Source: Synechococcales cyanobacterium C42_A2020_086 (GTDB lineage Bacteria; Cyanobacteriota; Cyanobacteriia; Elainellales; Elainellaceae). Taken from it: a DNA stretch of 64,000 nt. Of the stretch, positions 61,739-64,000 are shown piece by piece (position 1 is the stretch's first letter; each line of letters opens with the position of its first letter). The position numbers and the translations under genes are program-made. The notes beneath the pieces are model-generated. The model made no database searches, was not told the origin of the DNA, and worked only from the letters and a program-made list of their open reading frames with translations. The stretch is from assembly GCA_015272325.1 (NCBI GenBank), contig JACYLU010000028.1, positions 62,001 to 126,000 on the forward strand, read 5' to 3'.

Positions 61739-62227
61739 ATGAAAAGGCTAACGATTGCTGCGCTATCGGGATTCGTGGGAGCAGTTACCGTTTTAGGAGC
61801 AGAACAGGCGCAAGCCTACTACGAAGACTCATGGGAGTTTGTCTGCGGCTGGGAATGCGGTGAGGCGCTATTTGAACCTGAATACGGCGGCTATACCGTA
61901 CATGGTTATGCTGAGGTCTACCACAGCAACTTACCCACTTCCGAGGGGGAAGCTGCCTCATGGGCTTACTACGACTACTGGCTGCCCGCTGGCTGCGATC
62001 AGTACTATAGCTATTCAGCTCAAGTTGTTTGCCTAGACACCGCCTACCTACACGGACTCAGCGCCTGGGAGTATTTTTCTAGCCTGTATGCCCATCTCCC
62101 CGAAGAGGAAATGGCCTGCCGTGTCATTGATGAGCGGGCCTACTGGCGTGATCCCTATGCCCCTTACGTTGAGGGCTGGTCCAACCGCGATGCTGACTTG
62201 GCAAGCGTTGGCAACTGCTGGGGTTAA
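61739..62227 (+). CDS. secreted Tyr/Trp-rich, Cys-containing protein of unknown function
   Basis: A 162-residue protein with a signal peptide (IAALSGFVGAVTVLGAEQAQA, cleavage near residue 26). The mature part is strikingly rich in Tyr and Trp (YYEDSWEFVCGWECGEA, SWAYYDYWLPAGCDQYYSYSAQ) and has six Cys, likely in disulfides. It is acidic and has no membrane anchor. I do not recognise the family. It stands alone, with large spacers on both sides. Confidence 0.7.
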   Translation: MKRLTIAALSGFVGAVTVLGAEQAQAYYEDSWEFVCGWECGEALFEPEYGGYTVHGYAEVYHSNLPTSEGEAASWAYYDYWLPAGCDQYYSYSAQVVCLDTAYLHGLSAWEYFSSLYAHLPEEEMACRVIDERAYWRDPYAPYVEGWSNRDADLASVGNCWG

Positions 62228-62622
62228 CCTGGTGAGCCGAACGAACTAACGCAGCAAATGGACTAGATCTCTGCTGACGGGCATGACTTTTCTAACCTGT
62301 CTAAACATGACCTGAATGAACATCAAACCATCAAATGGCTAGACACGCGGTGAACCATTGAATAGTCCCAATCTTACATTCCCAACTTCAGGCTCCGTAC
62401 CGCCTCCAACCTCATAGGGTGATTTGAGCTTGGGTCGGCTGAAGGAACACGGTTTAGTTATAGAGCAGGTTTTTTAGAACAACACGGTTGATTTACGATT
62501 ATTTACTTATCAAATAAAATTCGCGTGAGCGGCACCTTTGCTGATTCGGTGTGTTGCTCGTCAGCATCTAGTCCCACCGACTTAGGCTTAGCCCATTGGA
62601 CAGTCATTGAGCAGTTCAGGAA
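62228..62622. other. gene-free region
   Basis: These 395 bp lie between the convergent secreted-protein and HlyD genes. No gene, tRNA or clear terminator was recognised. Confidence 0.4.
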
Positions 62623-63996
62623 TCAGCGCGTAGAGAAGGCCTCGCTGAAGCGACGGGTAATTGGCTCAAGTAGGAAGGTCAGGATTGAGCGCTGGCGAGT
62701 GACAATTTCGGCAGTGGCAGCCATGCCCGGCACTAGATCCACTGTCTTGCCATTTACGTTGACGCTGTCGCGGCTAAGCTTGACTTTCGCCGTAAACACC
62801 AGTCCCAAGTCCCGATCGAGGGTGGCATTGGGGCTAATTTGGATCACTTCTCCATCGATCGTGCCAAATTCCTGAAACGGGAAGGTTGCTAGCTTCACCT
62901 TAGCCCGCATCCCTTTCGAGATGAAGCCAATATCGCGATTCAACACCTTCACTTCCAGCAGCAGTTCTTCTTCGTCCGGCAAAATCGACAGCAGCTCTTG
63001 CCCCGGCTCCACCGAGCGCTCGCCTAAACTGACCTGGATATTATAAATTTTGCCGCTGATCGGGGCGGTAATGGTTTGCCCTTCGGTACGCAGCCGCGCC
63101 TGCGCCAACTGGCCTTCCACATTAGCTAGCTCCTCCTGCCGCTGCTTGAGCTGGCTGAGAATTTCGCTCTGCCGCTCTGAGGTCAGGCGATTGGACGCCT
63201 GCTGAGCTGCCTGAAAAGCTTGCTCGGCTTGCCGAATGATTTGTCGCTGAGCGGCAATTTCTTGGGTCAAAGATGCTACCCGGTCTTGGGCTTCCGTCAG
63301 TCGATCTTTGGCTTCTAAGTAGTCAAAGCGAGGAATTGCCCCCTCTACCAAGCTACGCAGGCTAGCCTCCCGCTCCTGGGCATTTGCCAAGGCCGTGCGG
63401 GCGTTGTCTAAATTTCCCTGCAATTTGCTGAGTTGGGCTTCGGCTTCGGCAATGGCTGCCTGTTGGCGTTGGGCTTCGGCGTTAGCGGCAGCTTGGCGGG
63501 TGTCAAACTCCTGGAGACGGACGGCCAGGAGTTGATCTTGCAAGGGTGTTCCCGTCGCCGTTTTACCGGCACTCTCCGCTTCTAGACGAGCAATATCTTG
63601 CCGCACAGCGTCTGCAATCGTTTGTAGGCGAGCCATTTCAGCTTGCGGCAGGGACGGATCTTGCACAATCAGCACATCGCCTTTCTGGACTTGGTCGCCT
63701 TCCTTCACGCGAATGGCGCTGATGATGCCCCCTTCCGAAGCCTGAACTGGGCGCACCTGTTCTGAGGGAATCAGCTCCCCCTGGGTTGTAGCGACTTCAT
63801 CGACTTGGCTGAAGTGGGCCCAACCAAGGGTTCCAAACACCAGCAGCGACACTGTACCTGCTAGCAGTCGTGTGTAGAGCGGCGGTAGCTCCCGTACGGC
63901 TTTTCCTAGCTCGTAGGAGAGATAATCTTCTGGGGAGGCAAACTGCTGACGAGTCTGGCGAGCTTGAGCAGAGGCTGTAGGTTGGGACGAGTCCAT
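62623..63996 (-). CDS. HlyD-family periplasmic adaptor (membrane fusion protein)
   Basis: The 457-residue protein is the adaptor of a type I secretion or similar export complex. It has a cytoplasmic N-terminus, one membrane helix (LLAGTVSLLVFGTLGWAHF, about residues 44-62), a lipoyl/barrel-sandwich half (GELIPSEQVRPVQASEGGIISAIRVKEGDQVQKGDVLIVQ), long coiled-coil arms (about residues 120-310, Ala/Gln/Glu-rich), the second lipoyl half (ITAPISGKIYNIQVSLGERSVEPGQELLSI) and a C-terminal beta-barrel. The ATG lies 4 bp from the right edge of the window, so the ABC transporter partner would be outside it. Confidence 0.92.
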   Translation of the reverse strand: MDSSQPTASAQARQTRQQFASPEDYLSYELGKAVRELPPLYTRLLAGTVSLLVFGTLGWAHFSQVDEVATTQGELIPSEQVRPVQASEGGIISAIRVKEGDQVQKGDVLIVQDPSLPQAEMARLQTIADAVRQDIARLEAESAGKTATGTPLQDQLLAVRLQEFDTRQAAANAEAQRQQAAIAEAEAQLSKLQGNLDNARTALANAQEREASLRSLVEGAIPRFDYLEAKDRLTEAQDRVASLTQEIAAQRQIIRQAEQAFQAAQQASNRLTSERQSEILSQLKQRQEELANVEGQLAQARLRTEGQTITAPISGKIYNIQVSLGERSVEPGQELLSILPDEEELLLEVKVLNRDIGFISKGMRAKVKLATFPFQEFGTIDGEVIQISPNATLDRDLGLVFTAKVKLSRDSVNVNGKTVDLVPGMAATAEIVTRQRSILTFLLEPITRRFSEAFSTR

Positions 63997-64000
63997 AAGC

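Noticed and set aside
1-64000. tRNA or rRNA genes
   Set aside because: Spacers were scanned by eye for T-loop and acceptor patterns and none was convincing.

Overview
The window reads as chromosomal DNA of a cyanobacterium. The evidence is a DUF565/Ycf20 protein, a plant/cyanobacterial-type D-glycerate 3-kinase, HIP1 octamers (GCGATCGC at 3037, 9780, 38837, 41283 and 44147), several Uma2-family nucleases, a CRISPR repeat of the cyanobacterial type III-B form, and a possible NtcA box. The genus cannot be fixed from this sequence. A striking habit of this genome is that many spacers, and some genes, carry a perfect or near-perfect 9-16 bp tandem duplication, each with a different unit.

1-12 kb is mostly housekeeping: a decayed phosphopantetheinyl transferase, KDPG aldolase, glycerate kinase, ycf20, a PMT/ArnT-like glycosyltransferase, nusB and ftsY. 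A LysR regulator divergent from a DJ-1/PfpI protein follows, then a short Tat-exported protein and a CDF metal transporter. 12.4-16.2 kb is a two-gene oxylipin-type operon, lipoxygenase followed by an unusual cytochrome P450, with a 66-bp duplication of its translation start. 16.6-18 kb holds a peptidoglycan-binding protein and a PDZ-less Deg-like protease. 18-21.6 kb looks like a plasmid replicon set in the chromosome: a primase-polymerase-like protein, about eight iterons with palindromes, and a Rep-like protein. 21.8-27.5 kb is a nickel/cobalt ECF transporter (NikM-Q-O with K- and L-type exported parts and a lipoprotein). 28-32.5 kb holds hsp20, an MnmD-like methyltransferase, class I aldolase and a frameshifted Na+/H+ antiporter.

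32.8-53.5 kb is a CRISPR island. A WYL regulator is divergent from an intact variant type III-B operon: HD-less cas10, cmr3, cmr4, cmr5, a Cmr6-Cmr1 double-RAMP fusion and a CARF-HEPN effector. Behind it lies a second, decayed cmr locus: an ISAs1 remnant, a 5'-truncated cmr3, a gene joining the start of Cmr4 to a HEPN nuclease, and another CARF-HEPN protein, interleaved with three Uma2 genes. Then come csx18, cas1, cas2 and an array of 50 repeats. No cas6 is present.

53.5-64 kb holds small membrane proteins with a PadR regulator, a Rieske oxygenase divergent from an Lrp regulator, a creatininase plus ureohydrolase pair that suggests guanidino-nitrogen use, hemC, a secreted Tyr/Trp-rich protein and an HlyD-type adaptor. 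No rRNA or tRNA gene was recognised.
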